From contig NZ_MUKA01000021.1 in NCBI RefSeq assembly GCF_002150735.1, positions 16,012 to 80,011 of the forward strand: a stretch of DNA of 64,000 bases, given 5' to 3'. The notes beneath the pieces are model-generated. The model was given only the letters and a program-made list of their open reading frames with translations. It did no database searches and was not told where the DNA came from. Below are positions 32,628 through 44,600 of this stretch, piece after piece; position 1 is the stretch's first letter, and each line of letters begins with the position of its first letter. The translations under genes were made by a program, and so were the position numbers. The stretch comes from Streptomyces africanus (lineage in GTDB: Bacteria > Actinomycetota > Actinomycetes > Streptomycetales > Streptomycetaceae).

Positions 32628-33719
32628 ATGAGGTTGGTGGGGGACGACACGTTCGCCGCGTTCGGACTGCCCGGCGCACCCGGCACCGACGCGTTCTGGG
32701 AGGCCGCGCGGTCACCCGTGTCGATACCGGACGGCGACGGCTGGACGACCCTCTTCCTGTGGCGTGGGTCCGGTGCGGCGGCCATCGACTTCGAGAGCTG
32801 GTCCGAGCCGGTTCCGTTGGGCCGGTTCGGTGACACGGACTGCTGGTTCGCCGTGGTGCGCATGCCCGCCCGGCTGCGCGTGACGTACCGGTTCCGCGTG
32901 GGCGAGGAGACGTACGCGGATCCGTTCAACCCGGCCGGCGCCGGCGGCGACCGGTCCGTCGCCGCGACGCCGGACGCCCCGGCCCAGCCGCACTGGCCCG
33001 CTGTCGGAGCCGACGACGTGCTGCCCCTCCCCCGCACCCGGATCCGCTGGGCCGGTGAACGGCTGGGCGGGCGGCGGACCGTGCGTGTGCATCCTGCAGG
33101 CGGTGGCGGGCCGGTGGTCCTGCTGCTCGACGGGGACGACTGGCTGTATCTCCACCCGGCCATGACCGCGTTCGACTCGGCGGTCGCCGGCGGTGAGATG
33201 CCGCCGGTCACCCTCGTCTTCCTGCCGGCCGGGGACAGGGAGGCGGAGTTCGCGTGCCGGCCCGAGCTGTGGGAGGCGGTCCGGGACGAACTGCTGCCGC
33301 TGGTGGCGGAGTCGGGGGTGACCGCCGAGGTCGACCGGCTGGTCGTCGCCGGGCAGAGCCTTGGTGGGTTGAGTGCGGTGTACGCGGCGCTGGAATTGCC
33401 GGACCTGGTGACCCGCGTCGCCTGTCAGTCGGGGTCGTTCTGGTGGACACCCGACGCCCTGGGCCTGGCCGACCCCTTGGGCGGCCCGGTCGGCGGCACC
33501 ATCGCCGCGCGCCTGCGGCAGCGCCCGGACCTGTCCGGCCTGCGGATCGCGTTCGACGTGGGGGAACACGAGACGCGGATGCTGCCCCACTGCGAACTGA
33601 CCGAGACCCTGGCGGAACGGGCCGGCGCCACCGTACGGGTCTCCCGGTCACCGTCGGGCCACGACCGGGCGGGCTGGCGTCACGCCCTGCTCAGGGATGT
33701 CGCCTGGGCGCTCGCTTGA
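32628..33719 (+). CDS. cchJ: Fes/IroE-like siderophore esterase
   Basis: Predicted 363-residue alpha/beta hydrolase with the enterochelin-esterase layout: an N-terminal Ig-like domain (~1-125, FRVGEETYADPFNP) and a C-terminal hydrolase. The nucleophile Ser lies in VAGQSLGG near residue 244, and the catalytic His in GHDRAGWR near 346. ATG 32628 has AAGGAG seven bases upstream. The gene matches cchJ of the coelichelin cluster. Since the NRPS has no thioesterase domain, this protein is a candidate to release or help assemble the tetrapeptide. A role in opening the imported ferric complex is the alternative, as for Fes. Confidence 0.88.
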   Translation: MRLVGDDTFAAFGLPGAPGTDAFWEAARSPVSIPDGDGWTTLFLWRGSGAAAIDFESWSEPVPLGRFGDTDCWFAVVRMPARLRVTYRFRVGEETYADPFNPAGAGGDRSVAATPDAPAQPHWPAVGADDVLPLPRTRIRWAGERLGGRRTVRVHPAGGGGPVVLLLDGDDWLYLHPAMTAFDSAVAGGEMPPVTLVFLPAGDREAEFACRPELWEAVRDELLPLVAESGVTAEVDRLVVAGQSLGGLSAVYAALELPDLVTRVACQSGSFWWTPDALGLADPLGGPVGGTIAARLRQRPDLSGLRIAFDVGEHETRMLPHCELTETLAERAGATVRVSRSPSGHDRAGWRHALLRDVAWALA

Positions 33720-33783
33720 GGCGTGCGGACCGGCGATCGGTACGCCGGGTCCGGCGGTACGGCCCGCTGCCCCATGGCCCTCG

Positions 33784-35787
33784 TCACCCCCGCTGCGGCG
33801 GGATCAACGCTGACGCGGGGGCCAGTTCCCGGCCGCCGTCCCGGTCGTCGGGGAGCGCCGCGTCGTGCCCCGGCGTGTCGTCCCGTATCAGGTTCTCGCG
33901 GATGAGGACGGCCGCGGTGGCGCCGCCGCTCTCCGAGGGGCGCAGTTCGACTCTCAGGCCCTGCCGGGCGGCGATGCGGTTGACCACGAAGAGGCCGATC
34001 TGCTTGGCGTCGAGCAGGTCGATGTTCTCGGACTGGATCTTGCGGTTGGCCTCGGCCATCGCCTCCTCGTTCATGCCGAAGCCGCTGTCCTCGATCTCGA
34101 TGAGGAGGCCGTCGCGCAGCCGGGCGGCCCGCAGCCGGACCTGGGTGCTGGGCGGTGAGAACGAGGCCGCGTTCTCGACGAGTTCGGCGAGCAGGTGGAT
34201 GACGTCGGCGACGGAGCCGCCGTTGACGGAGACGCGCGGTACGGGCCAGAGCTGGACCCGGCCCGGCTGCTCGATCTCCGCGACGGCGGCCCGCAGGACG
34301 TCATCCAGCGGGATGGGGTCGCGCCAGCCGCGTCCGGGTGCGATGCCGGACAGGATGAGCAGGCTCTCGGAGTGGCGCCGCATCCGGGTGGCGAGGTAGT
34401 CGACCTGGTACAGCTCCTGCACCTCGGCCGGGTCGCGCGGGCGCTGCTCCAGCTGGTGGAGCAGGTCGAGCTGGCGGTGCAGCAGCACCTGGCCGCGGCG
34501 GGCGATGCTGACGTACACCCCGGAGATGCCGCTTTGCAGTTCGGCGCGCTCGGAGGCGGCCTTGAGCGCGGCCCGCTGTACGGCGGTGAGTGCGGTGCCC
34601 ACCTGGGCGAGTTCGTCGCCGACGAGGCGGCGCATCGGGGCCTCGGCGTCGATGTCCACGCCGTGCCCGGCGTGCAGTCTGCGCATGGCCTGCGGCAACC
34701 GGCGCCCGGCGACCTCCAGGGCGGAGTTGCGCAGGTCGAGCAGTTCGACGATGAGTCCGCGGCCGACGCCCACGGACACCAGCAGCGACAGCAGCACACC
34801 CATCAGACCGAGGATGACGGCGATGCCCGAGGCGCCCAGCGTGTCCCAGCCGAACGGGTTCGCCTGGGCCGTGGCGCCCGTGCCGGCGTCCGCCTGGGCC
34901 TCGGCGAGGTCCTTCAGCACGGTGTCGGCGCCCGTGTCCCAGTCCTTCAGGAAGCCGGCGGAGACGACCTGGGCGCCGGGTCCGGCGCTGCGCACCCGGT
35001 CCTCGCCCGCCGCGAGCCCGTCGTAACTCTGGCTGGTCAGCACCTCGTTGTACACGGCCCGGTGGGCCGGCTTCAGGTCGGCGACCGCGGGCTTCAGCAG
35101 CTCCCGCTGGGTGGCGACGGCCCCGACGAACAGCGTGTACTGCTCCGTGGTGAGCTTTCCCGCCCCGCTCCCCGCGGCGAGGAGGGACTGTTCCTGGGCC
35201 ACCGCCTCGCGGGCGCGGGCGAGTTCCAGGACGACCCGGGCCTCTGATGCGGCGTGAGTGCCGTTCTCCCCGGTGAGCGCGCCGGTGACGGCGAAGGCGT
35301 CCTCGATGATGGTCGAGTACCCCGTGAAGGCCTTCTGAGCGGCGCCCTTCGCCTCGGTCTTCGCGCGCAGCGCCGTGAGCCCGCGCGTGTCGGCTTCCAG
35401 GCGGTCGATGCGGGCGGGCAGGCCCGCGTCGAGGAGCGCGGAGTCCGCGGCGGCGGCGTCGGCGCCCTGACGGAAGGCGGCGGCGGCCTCGTCGGTGGCC
35501 TTCCGGGCCTCCTCGACCGTGTCGCGCCCGGCCGGGTCCGGCGCGGCGGCGTGGCGGGTGACGGCGGTCCGCTCAGCCTGCAACGCGATGACGAACTCGT
35601 CGAGGGGGGCGAGGAGTTCGGCGTTGACGTCCTTGACCCGCTCGGTGTCGCCGATGCTGGAGGCCGTCGTCACCGCGGCGAAGCCCCACAGGGCCATGAG
35701 GGACACGATGGGCAGCATGAGCAGGGCGACGATCTTGGCCCGGACCGATCGGGGGCGCAGCCGTTCCCTTGCACGGGTGACAGGCAT
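33784..35787 (-). CDS. Sensor histidine kinase with nitrate/nitrite-type sensing domain
   Basis: Predicted 667-residue membrane sensor of the Streptomyces CvnA-like group. TM1 (IVALLMLPIVSLMALWGFA, ~20-38) precedes an extracytoplasmic all-helical NIT-type domain (~45-310). TM2 follows near 325-345 (GIAVILGLMGVLLSLLVSVGVG), then a HAMP-like linker and an ATPase domain with N box (HLLAELVENAASFSPP near 560) and G box (IEIEDSGFGM near 590). The canonical phospho-acceptor box is weak, as in other members. ATG 35787 has GAGG seven bases upstream. Conservon kinases are usually followed by a roadblock protein, a DUF742 protein and a small GTPase; none is present, and the gene ends against the convergent esterase. 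Ligand unknown. Confidence 0.85.
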   Translation of the reverse strand: MPVTRARERLRPRSVRAKIVALLMLPIVSLMALWGFAAVTTASSIGDTERVKDVNAELLAPLDEFVIALQAERTAVTRHAAAPDPAGRDTVEEARKATDEAAAAFRQGADAAAADSALLDAGLPARIDRLEADTRGLTALRAKTEAKGAAQKAFTGYSTIIEDAFAVTGALTGENGTHAASEARVVLELARAREAVAQEQSLLAAGSGAGKLTTEQYTLFVGAVATQRELLKPAVADLKPAHRAVYNEVLTSQSYDGLAAGEDRVRSAGPGAQVVSAGFLKDWDTGADTVLKDLAEAQADAGTGATAQANPFGWDTLGASGIAVILGLMGVLLSLLVSVGVGRGLIVELLDLRNSALEVAGRRLPQAMRRLHAGHGVDIDAEAPMRRLVGDELAQVGTALTAVQRAALKAASERAELQSGISGVYVSIARRGQVLLHRQLDLLHQLEQRPRDPAEVQELYQVDYLATRMRRHSESLLILSGIAPGRGWRDPIPLDDVLRAAVAEIEQPGRVQLWPVPRVSVNGGSVADVIHLLAELVENAASFSPPSTQVRLRAARLRDGLLIEIEDSGFGMNEEAMAEANRKIQSENIDLLDAKQIGLFVVNRIAARQGLRVELRPSESGGATAAVLIRENLIRDDTPGHDAALPDDRDGGRELAPASALIPPQRG

Positions 35788-35836
35788 GGGCTACCTCTTC
35801 GACGGTGTGTGCTGTGCGGCTCTGCGGACGTACGGC

Positions 35837-36658
35837 TCAGACGGTCGTGGTCGCAGTGGGGGCGGGGGCGGGCGTGGTGGCGGTCGCGGTGGAGAGCTCG
35901 ACCTCGCGCAACAGTTCGGCGGCGACGGACTCGGCGCGCTTGCCGGTCGGGGAGAGCGCGACGTACGCGGAGGCGAGGAAGAGGAACGAGCCGAGCACGA
36001 CGGCGAGCGGGAAGAGGAACTCGGTGGCCGTGGCCCCGGGCAGTTCCGCGCTGCTGGGCGTGAGGCTGACGCGGACGGCGTACATGGCGGTGTAGTGCAT
36101 GCTGCTGACCGCGAGTCCCATGACGAGCGCGGCGACGGCTGCGAGGGCGGGGCCGCGCACGATGAGGGTGAGGGTGAGCGCGGCGGTCGCGGCGACGACG
36201 GCGATCGCGACGGAGGCGAAGACGAGGAACGGGTCGTAGTCGATGCTGCCGTGCAGATTGAGCGCGGCCATGCCGGCGTAGTGCATGGCGGCGACGCCCA
36301 GTCCGGTGCCGAGCCCGCCGAGCGCCACCGACGTGATGCGTGAACGCCCGTACCCGGCGGTGAAGACGCCGGCGCTGACGACGACGATGGCCATGACGAG
36401 GCTGAGCACGGTGAGCGGAACGTCGTAGCGGATGGGGGTGCCCTCGACACTGAAGCCCATCATCGCGACGAAGTGCATGGTCCAGATGCCGGAGCCGATC
36501 GCGAACGAGGCCAGCACCAGCCAGTTCCGTTTCGAGGCGCCGTCGGCATCCAGGGCCCTGACCGTGCACCGCAGGCCGAGCGCCGAGCCGACGCAGGCCA
36601 TGACGTAGGAGAGGACGGGGGTGACCCATCCGGCGCTGAAGTGGTCCATGTGCCCCAC
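35837..36658 (-). CDS. MHYT-domain integral membrane sensor protein
   Basis: Predicted 273-residue protein with seven or eight membrane helices. It contains three copies of the MHYT signature (TMHFVAMMGF, AMHYAGMAAL and SMHYTAMYAV), which is thought to bind a metal (probably copper) and to sense a diatomic gas such as oxygen, CO or NO. The C-terminal ~40 residues are cytosolic and Thr/Ala/Pro-rich, with no GGDEF or EAL output domain. I prefer GTG 36658 (GAGGGG six bases upstream) over ATG 36649. It is 49 bases upstream of the NIT-type kinase on the same strand, so it probably supplies the gas- or redox-sensing input for that kinase. Confidence 0.85.
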   Translation of the reverse strand: MGHMDHFSAGWVTPVLSYVMACVGSALGLRCTVRALDADGASKRNWLVLASFAIGSGIWTMHFVAMMGFSVEGTPIRYDVPLTVLSLVMAIVVVSAGVFTAGYGRSRITSVALGGLGTGLGVAAMHYAGMAALNLHGSIDYDPFLVFASVAIAVVAATAALTLTLIVRGPALAAVAALVMGLAVSSMHYTAMYAVRVSLTPSSAELPGATATEFLFPLAVVLGSFLFLASAYVALSPTGKRAESVAAELLREVELSTATATTPAPAPTATTTV

Positions 36659-36983
36659 GGGAAACCCCTCTCGCCCGCCGGGCGGGGAGCTCAGCGCGCA
36701 CGTGAGTACCGCCGGTAAGAGAGACCCGGGGGAACGAGATCGCGCCACTGCCTACCGGAGGTCGGTGAGGATTAAAGTACTGCGGTGTGTGTTACGGGCG
36801 TGTTTGCACGCAAGTGCTTCACATATTCCTTACACGGCCTGTACTTTCACCGTCGATCGCCTCGTCGCTGCCGCGCGCCACCGAAGCGGCCGGCACCTGG
36901 CGCAGCGGAACGTCAGGGGACGACAGCGCTCCGTACAGCGCGTGCGTGGCCGAAAAGTGTTCAGGAAGCGGTCACTACGTGGG
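36659..36983. promoter_or_regulatory. 325-bp regulatory gap, MHYT/kinase operon promoter
   Basis: No gene is visible. The central part (36770-36850) is notably AT-rich for this genome. It is framed by an inverted pair of AAAGTAC (36774-36780) and GTACTTT (36841-36847), 60 bases apart. It should hold the promoter of the MHYT gene and the 3' end of the cchI transcript. Confidence 0.35.
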
Positions 36984-38684
36984 TCACCGGGCCACGGCCA
37001 GGCAGTAGTTCTCGTCCGTGGCCAGGAGGTTGCGGTGTGTGTCCTCCGCCGTGACGACTCCGTCGTCCAGGACGAGGACCCGGTCGGCGGCGTCCAGGAG
37101 GGCCGGGCTGCTGGTGAGGACGATGGTGGTGCGGCCCCGGCGCAGCTTCGCCACGTTGCGGGCGATGAGCTGTTCCGTGACCGCGTCGACGGCCGTCGTC
37201 GGGTCGTGCAGGACGAGGACGTCGCTGTCGGCGGCCAGGGCGCGGGCCAGGGAGAGCCGTTGGCGCTGTCCCCCGGAGAGGTTCGCGCCGCGGTCGCGGA
37301 CGGCGTAGTCGAGGCCCTCGCGGTGCAGGGCGACGACATCGGTCAGCATGGACGCCTCGACGGCGTCGGGGACCATGCGGCTGGTGCCCGACGGGTCGAT
37401 GTTCGAGCGGAGCGTCCCCGCGAAGATCTCCCCGTCGTACGGGTTCACCAGCACGTGCTCGCGGACCGCCTCGACGGACAGGTCCGCGAGGTCCCGGCCG
37501 CCGACCCGTACCGTTCCCTCGTACGCGCCGGGCGGGACGTTCACGGCCAGGATCGACGCGAGGTCGGCCGCCGCGCGCGGCTGGTAGGCGGCGATCGCCA
37601 CGAACTCTCCCGCGGACACCTGGAACTTCAGCTTGCGCAGGGTTCCGTACTCGACGCAGTCGAGCTCCACGTCCCCGTTCTCGGCCGGGCGTTCGGATCC
37701 CGGCGTCATCACCGGTGGCGCGGTCAGCACCAGCGCCATGCGCTCGGCCGAGGCGCGGGCCATCATCACGTACTTCGGCATCTCCGAGAACAGCTTCAGC
37801 GGTTCCATGATGAACTGCGCCAGGCCGACGGCCATGACCAGTTCGCCGATGCTGATCCGGCCGTCGAACGCCAGCCGGCCGGCCAGCAGTGTCACGGCGC
37901 CGGCGAGCACCGCGTTGAGGGCCAGCGCGGTGCCCGCGTACGCGCCGTTCACCTTGGCGACGGTGATCGCCTGGACCTTCGCCTCCGTGCTGACCTTCCG
38001 GTAGGACCGGAACGCCGCATGGTTGCCGCCGAAGCCGTGCAGCGGGCGCAGACCGGTGATCAGGTCGGCGACCTTCGCGCCCGCCCGCGCCACCCGGGCC
38101 TGCTGTTCCTGGGTGCTGGTGCCGATCCGCCTGGACAGCACGCTCAGACAGGACAGGATCGCGACGGTTCCCACGATCACCAGCAGGCCGAGCCGGACGT
38201 CGGCCAGGCCGAGCGCGAGAGCCGCGACCACCACCGCGACCAGCGAACTGATCAGCAGCGGCACGACCTCGATGATGTCGGCGGTCTGGTCGGCGTCCTC
38301 GGTGGCGATGGTCAGCACCTCGCCGGACTTGAGGTCGACGTCCCTGGCGACCGGCTGGAGACCGCAGGCCGCGACCTTCACGCGCCAGCGGTGTGCCTCC
38401 GTCGTGTTGGCCTTCTGCAGGATGCGCATCCCGAACCGCCAGGACAGCGACACGGTCGTGATGATCACGGCCAGTACGGCGATCGAGAGGCCGAGCGCAC
38501 CGAGGCCGCGGTCCCGCATCGTGTGCTCGACGATCAGGCCGAGCGCGATGGGGAAGGCCGTCTCGCCCGCCTGGTACAGGCCCATGAGGAGGGTGCCGCC
38601 GGCCATGGCGCCGACGTTGCGGCGCAGGGCGGCGCGGAGGATGTCGGACCCCGAGCGGGGCCGCTGCGTGTCAGGAGTTGTCAT
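36984..38684 (-). CDS. cchI: ABC exporter subunit with degenerate ATP site
   Basis: Predicted 566-residue half-transporter (six-TM domain ~20-310, ATPase ~335-566) in the coelichelin-cluster position of cchI. The LSGGQRQR signature (469-476) is intact. The Walker A loop is not: the expected GxxGxGKS/T is replaced by [13 protein letters not shown] (about 365-377), with no Lys. Walker B reads [11 protein letters not shown], with Pro instead of the catalytic Glu, and the H-loop His is replaced (LTSSPALL). It can therefore offer a signature motif but not bind and split ATP itself. That makes sense as a heterodimer with cchG, which has the opposite set. Probable role: export of the apo-siderophore. 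ATG 38684 overlaps the NRPS stop by 14 bases; a TTG at 38699 is less likely. Confidence 0.88.
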   Translation of the reverse strand: MTTPDTQRPRSGSDILRAALRRNVGAMAGGTLLMGLYQAGETAFPIALGLIVEHTMRDRGLGALGLSIAVLAVIITTVSLSWRFGMRILQKANTTEAHRWRVKVAACGLQPVARDVDLKSGEVLTIATEDADQTADIIEVVPLLISSLVAVVVAALALGLADVRLGLLVIVGTVAILSCLSVLSRRIGTSTQEQQARVARAGAKVADLITGLRPLHGFGGNHAAFRSYRKVSTEAKVQAITVAKVNGAYAGTALALNAVLAGAVTLLAGRLAFDGRISIGELVMAVGLAQFIMEPLKLFSEMPKYVMMARASAERMALVLTAPPVMTPGSERPAENGDVELDCVEYGTLRKLKFQVSAGEFVAIAAYQPRAAADLASILAVNVPPGAYEGTVRVGGRDLADLSVEAVREHVLVNPYDGEIFAGTLRSNIDPSGTSRMVPDAVEASMLTDVVALHREGLDYAVRDRGANLSGGQRQRLSLARALAADSDVLVLHDPTTAVDAVTEQLIARNVAKLRRGRTTIVLTSSPALLDAADRVLVLDDGVVTAEDTHRNLLATDENYCLAVAR

Positions 38685-41600
38685 CGAGGTGGCGGGCAAT
38701 CGCTTCCGGGGTGCGCAGGGTGAACAGATCGCGGATCGTGATCACGGGACCGTACTCGCGGCGGAGCAGCCCGATCAGCCGCACCGCCAGCATGGAGTGT
38801 CCTCCGAGGGACACGAAGTCGCTCACCGCGCTCACCTCGTCGTCGTCCAGGTCCAGTGCCTCGGCGAAGTACTCGCACACCACGGTCTCGGTCTCGGTCG
38901 CGGGGCCCCGCTCCCCCGCCGTGGTCAGCGCGCCCAGCGGCTTGGCCTCCGGCAGCGCCTTGGTGTCAGCCTTCCCGTTCACCGTCAGCGGGATGCTGTC
39001 GACCTGGGCGTAGTGGGTGGGACGCAGGAAGTCCGGCAGCCCGGCGCCCACTTCGGCGGCGACCGTGGCCAGCTCCACGCCGTCCAGGACCAGATAGGCG
39101 GCCAGCCGGTACGCGCCGTCGACCTGCGGGTCGGGCTGGGCGACGGCTGCGGCGAACCGCACCGCCGGGTGCGCGGCGAACTCGGCCTCCACCTCGCCGA
39201 GTTCGACGCGGTGCCCGCGGATCTTGACCTGCTGGTCGGTGCGGCCCAGGTACATCAGGTTGCCGTCGGGCCGACGGACCACCAGGTCCCCGGTGCGGTA
39301 CATGCGCTCGCCGGGTTCCCCGAAGGGGCAGGCGACGAAGCGGTGCGCGGTCTGGGCGGGCTGCCCGAGATAGCCGCGGGCGATGCCGATGCCCGCCACG
39401 TACAGCTCACCGGGGACGCCGTCCGGCAGCGGCCGCAGCCACGGGTCCAGGACGTGGACGTCGGTGTTGTCGATCGCCACGCCCACCACGGGGTCCGCGC
39501 ACTCGAAGGTGCCGACGCCGAGGGTGTTGATGGTGTACTCGGTGGGTCCGTACAGGTTGTAGCCGACCGTCCCCTCGGTCTCGGCGAGCCGCTGCCACAG
39601 CGTCGGGGTGACGGCCTCGCCTCCGAGCAGCACGAGCGGCGGCCGGCGTTCCGGGTCGTCGAGCAGGCCCTCGGCCACGAGCTGCTGTGCGTAGGTCGGG
39701 GTCACGTTGACGACGTCGATCCCGTGCTCCAGGCAGTACGCGACCAGCCTGGGCGCGTCGCGGCGCAACTCCTCGTCGCAGACGTGCACTTCATGTCCGT
39801 CGGCGAGCCACAGCAGCTCCTCCCAGGACATGTCGAACGCGAACGACACGGTGTGCGCGATCCGGAAGACGCGGTGGCCGTGCTCCGCCAGCACCGGCTC
39901 GAAAATGCGGCGCTGATGGTTGATCAGCATGTTGGTGAGTCCGGCGTACTCGGTCACCACGCCCTTGGGCTTGCCGGTCGAGCCGGAGGTGTAGATCGTG
40001 TACGCGGGGTGCCGCAGACGGTCCGGGTCGTCCGGTGCGAACGTCACGTACGGCTCGGCCTCGGGCAGCGGGCGGTCCAGTTCGATCAGGCCGGCGTCCA
40101 GCGAGGCCAGCCGGGGTGACACGGCGCTCACCGTGAGGATGACCTCCGGGCGGGCGTCCTCGACGATCGCGGCGATGCGCTCGTCCGGGTGGTCCAGCTC
40201 CAGCGGCACGTATGCGGCGCCGACCCGCAGCACGGCGAACAGCGCCACGATCGAGTCGAGGGAGCGCGGGATCGCGAGACCCACGTTCGTCTCGGGGCCG
40301 ATGCCCCGCCGGGCGAGCACACCCGCCACCGCGCGGCTGCGGTCCCGGAGTTCGGCGAACGTCATCCTCGAACCGTGGGAGACGAGCGCGATCCGCTCAG
40401 GTGCGCGGTCCGCCGCCTGGTCGAACCGGTCGACGACGGTGTCCGTGCCGACGTCCGTACGCTCGCCCCGGAAGGGCTCCGGCCCCAGACCCCGCAGCGC
40501 GCCCACCGGCCCGGTCGACCGGGCCAGGTCCTCCAGCACGCGCAGGTAGTCGTCGAGGAGACGACGGGCGCCCGCGGTGTCCTCGTCGCGATACTCCAGC
40601 TTGACGGTGAGGCGGTCGCCGGGCGTGACGACCCAGGTGAACGGGTAGTGCGTGGAGTCGTCGGCCTGCACCGAGGTGATGCCGTGCCGGGCGTTCATCT
40701 CGGCGAAGGCGTCCATGTCCAGGAAGTTCTGGAGCACGAACAGGTTGTCGAACAGGGTGTCGTGTCCGCTGGCCCGCTGGATCTCGCCGAGTCCCAGGTG
40801 CTCGTGTTCCATCGCCTCGACCCGGGCCCTCTGCACGGCCGCGAGATACGCGCCGACCGTGTCGCCCGGCCGTGGCCGCGTCCACATCGGCACGGTGTTG
40901 AGCAGCACGCCGACGATGTCGGACAGCCCCTCGCCCTCGCGGCCGGAGACGGTCACGCCGAACACGGCGTCACTGCGGCCCGTGTGGGCGCCCAGGAGCA
41001 GGCCGAAGGCTCCGGTGAGCACGGAGTTCAGCGTGACGCCGTGCGTCCTGGCCGCCTCCCGCAGCAGGCCGGACTGTTCGGCCGACAGCGTGCGCACGAG
41101 CGCGCGTGGCAGGTCGTCCGAGAAGGTCGGCGCCGGTCCGGCGAGCAGTGTGGGGCCGGGGAGACCGGCCAGGTGCTCAGCCCAGAAGCGTTCCGAGACG
41201 GCGGAGTCCTTGGCGTCGATCGCCCGGGCGTAGCCCTCGAAGCCCGGCGTCGCCGGAACCGCGTCGAGCGGCTCCCCCTCGACGACCGCCTGGTAGGCGT
41301 CGAACAGGTCCCGCAGCACGATCTCCCGGGACCAGCCGTCCCACAACAGCAGGTGGTAGCTGAGCAGCAGGCCGTCGCGGCCGTCGGGCAGCCGCACCAC
41401 GGTCAGCCGGATCAGCGGTGGCTCGCCCGGGTCGAACCCGGTGTCGCGGTCCCGGGCCCGCAGGGCGTCGACCCCGGCGTCCGTCGACAGCTCGACCGTG
41501 CGGACGTCGACCCGCCGGCCGGCCTTCAGGACCTGGACGGGGTTGCCGTCGGAGTCGGTCGTGAAACCGGCGCCCACCACCGGGTGCCGGGCGATCACGT

Positions 41601-44600
41601 ACGCCATCGCCTCGGCCAGCGCGCCCGTGTCCAGTCGCCGGTCGAACGTGAACCAGCTCTGCGCCACGTAGTGCCCGGCCGAGCCCGCCATCTGGGCCTG
41701 GAAGAACAGGCCTCGCTGGAGCGGTGTGACCGGTGCGGTGCGCTCGGCTGTCGTGGCGGCGTCCGCGATGCGCCGGAGGGCGCGGTACCAGTGCTCGGTG
41801 ATCTCGTCGGGGATGCCCTCGGCGAGGGTGAACGCCGCGTGCAGGCTGCCGGTGCTCTCGTCGAGCCAGGCGTTGACCTCGACGGCGTACGGGCTGCCCT
41901 GGTCGCCGCCGGTGAGGTGCACCGCCTGGGACTCGCTGCCCCGGCCGAGGTAGTTGAACAGCACCTGGGGGCGGGCGGTGCCGAGCAGGGGGGCCGTCTG
42001 CGGGTTGAGATACCTGAGCTGTCCGTAGGCGACGTGGGCACGCTCGTCCGGCTGGCGCTCGGCGACCTCGCGGGCGGCTGCGACGGGGTCGGTGTGCGCG
42101 GTGAGCCGTACCGGCGCGACGGCGGTGAACCAGCCGACCGTTCGGGTGTAGTCGTGGTGTTCCAGCACCGGGACCCGGCCGTGCCGCTCCAGGTCGATCG
42201 CGAGGTCGGTGGGCGAGGGCTGGATGCGGGTCAGCGCGGTGCGCAGGGCGCCGCAGAGCAGCTCGGTGAGGCCTACGCCGAGTGCGGCGGGGGCAGTACG
42301 TGTCAGGCGGTCGCTCACGTCGGGGGCGAGCACCATCGTGGTCTCGCGCAACTCCGCGACGGCGGGGAGGAGTTCGGGCGCCTCGAGCGTGGTGACCCAG
42401 CGTCCGAGGTCATCGACGGCCCGGGCCGACTGGAGGGTCAGTGCTTCGGCGTACTCGGCGTAGGACGTGGTCGGCGCGGCCAGAGGCTCACCGCGCAGGG
42501 CCGTGGCCAGGTCGTCCAGCAGGATCAGCCAGGACACCGCGTCGACGGCGAGGTGGTGCACGGTGACGACCAGGGTGCGGGTCGCCTCCAGCCACGAGAA
42601 GGCGACGATCTCGCCCGACTCGGGGTCGAGCCGTCCGGCGGCGTTGTTCGCGGCGGTCGTGGCGTCGGTGGGCTCCCGTACGACGGTGACTCGGCGGGCT
42701 GGTTCGGTGCGGAGGGTCCACACTCCGTGTGGGGTGTGGAGGCGCAGGCGCAGGGTGGGATGTGCGGCGACTACGGCGTTGGCTGCTCGTTCGACGTCGG
42801 CGAAGGAGCAGCACTCGGGGACCGCCAGTGTCCTGGCCTGGGCGAACCGGGTGAGTGCGCCGCCGAGTTCGCGTTGGCGCAGGATGATCGGGGTCGGGGG
42901 GAACGGGCCGTCCTCGCGGTGGGTGGGGGCGGCGGCTTGTGGTGTGCGCGTCGGCAGGTGCTCGGCGAGTGCGCGGGGGGTCTTGTGCAGGAACACGTCC
43001 CGGGGGGTGATCGGCAGGCCGAGTGTTCTGGCCCGGTTCACGACCGTGATGGCGATGATGCTGTCGCCTCCGGCGTGGAAGAAGTCGGTGTCGGCGGTCA
43101 CGTGGGTGCCGGGCAGCGTCTCTGTGAAGATCTCGGTGAGTGCGGCTACGGCTGAGTTTTCGTCTGCGGGTGCGTCGTGGCTTGGCGCGCAGTTCCCCGC
43201 GCCCCCAAAGGCGCGCTTCTCCAAGGCCTTTCGGTCCAGCTTGCCGTTGACCGTCAGAGGTAGTGCTTCAACCGGCATGACCCGGCCCGGGACCATGTGC
43301 GCGGGCAGCTTCCCGGACAGTCGCTCGGCGAAGTCCCCCGGCACCCGGCCCACCACGTGCGCCACCAGGTGGTCGCCGGCGTCGGCCACCGTCACGGCCA
43401 CGTCGGTCACGCCGTCGAGTTCGCGGATCGCGGTCTCGACCTCGCCCAGTTCGATGCGGAAGCCCTTGAGCTGGACCTGGTCGTCGGCGCGGCCGACGAA
43501 CTCCAGGTCGCCGTCCAGGGTGCGGCGGGCCAGGTCTCCCGTGTGGTACATGCGGGAGCCGTCACCCGCGAAGGGGTTCGCCACGAACCGGCCCGCGGTG
43601 AGCCCGGGCCTGCCCAGATAGCCGAGCGAGACCTGGTCGCCGGCGACGTAGATGGCGCCCACCCGGCCCGGCGGCACCGGGCGGAGCCGGTCGTCGAGGA
43701 GGTGGGTGACCAGGCCGGGCAGGGGGCCGCCGATCGGGCTGGCGTCGTCGCCGGGGACGAAGTCCTCCTCGGTCAGCACGCGGTGGGTGACGTGGACGGT
43801 GGTCTCGGTGATGCCGTACATGTTGACCAGCTCGGGCGAGCCGGTGCCGTGCCGTTCGACCCAGCCGCGCAGCCGCCCGAGATCCAGCGCCTCCCCGCCG
43901 AAGATGATGCGGCGCAGGGCGGGCAGGGGCTCGCCGGCGTGCCGGTCGGCCTCGATGAACCGGTAGAAGGCGGACGGCGTCTGGTTGAGCACGGTCACCC
44001 CGCGCTCGCGGACCAGCCGGTGGAAGTCGACCGGGGAGCGGGTCAGCCCGTACTCCGGCACCAGCAGCTCACCGCCGTGCGCGAGCGCTCCCCACAGCTC
44101 CCAGACCGCGAAGTCGAAGGAGAAGGAGTGGAACTGCACCCAGACGTCGTGCGGGCCGAAGTCCATGTCGGGCTGGGTGTGGGCGAGCAGCGTCACCACG
44201 CTGGAGTGCGGGACGACGACGCCCTTGGGGCGGCCGGTCGATCCGGAGGTGTAGATCACGTAGGCGGGGTCGTGCCAACTGGCCCCGGGGGGCGGCTCGG
44301 TCGTGGCCTGCGGAAGGTCGTCGCCCTGGACGAGTACGCGGGCCTGTACGCCCGTACGGGCCAGGAGTTCCGTGAAGCGGTCCCGCTGCTCCCGGTCCAC
44401 GAGGACGACCTGCGGAGCCGCGTCGGCGAGGATGTACTCCAGCCGTTCGTCCGGGTACGCCAGGTCCAGCGGTACGTACGCGCCGCCCGCGGTGACGATG
44501 GCGACCAGGGCGACGACCTGCTCGACGGACCGGGGGACGGCGACGGCGACCCGTCCGCCGGGGCCGACACCGGCCGCCCGCAGAGCCGAGGCCAACTCGT

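Noticed and set aside
36984..38684. cchI considered as a pseudogene because Walker A is lost
   Set aside because: The frame is full length and the signature motif is intact. The partner cchG lacks precisely that motif, which argues for a working heterodimer.
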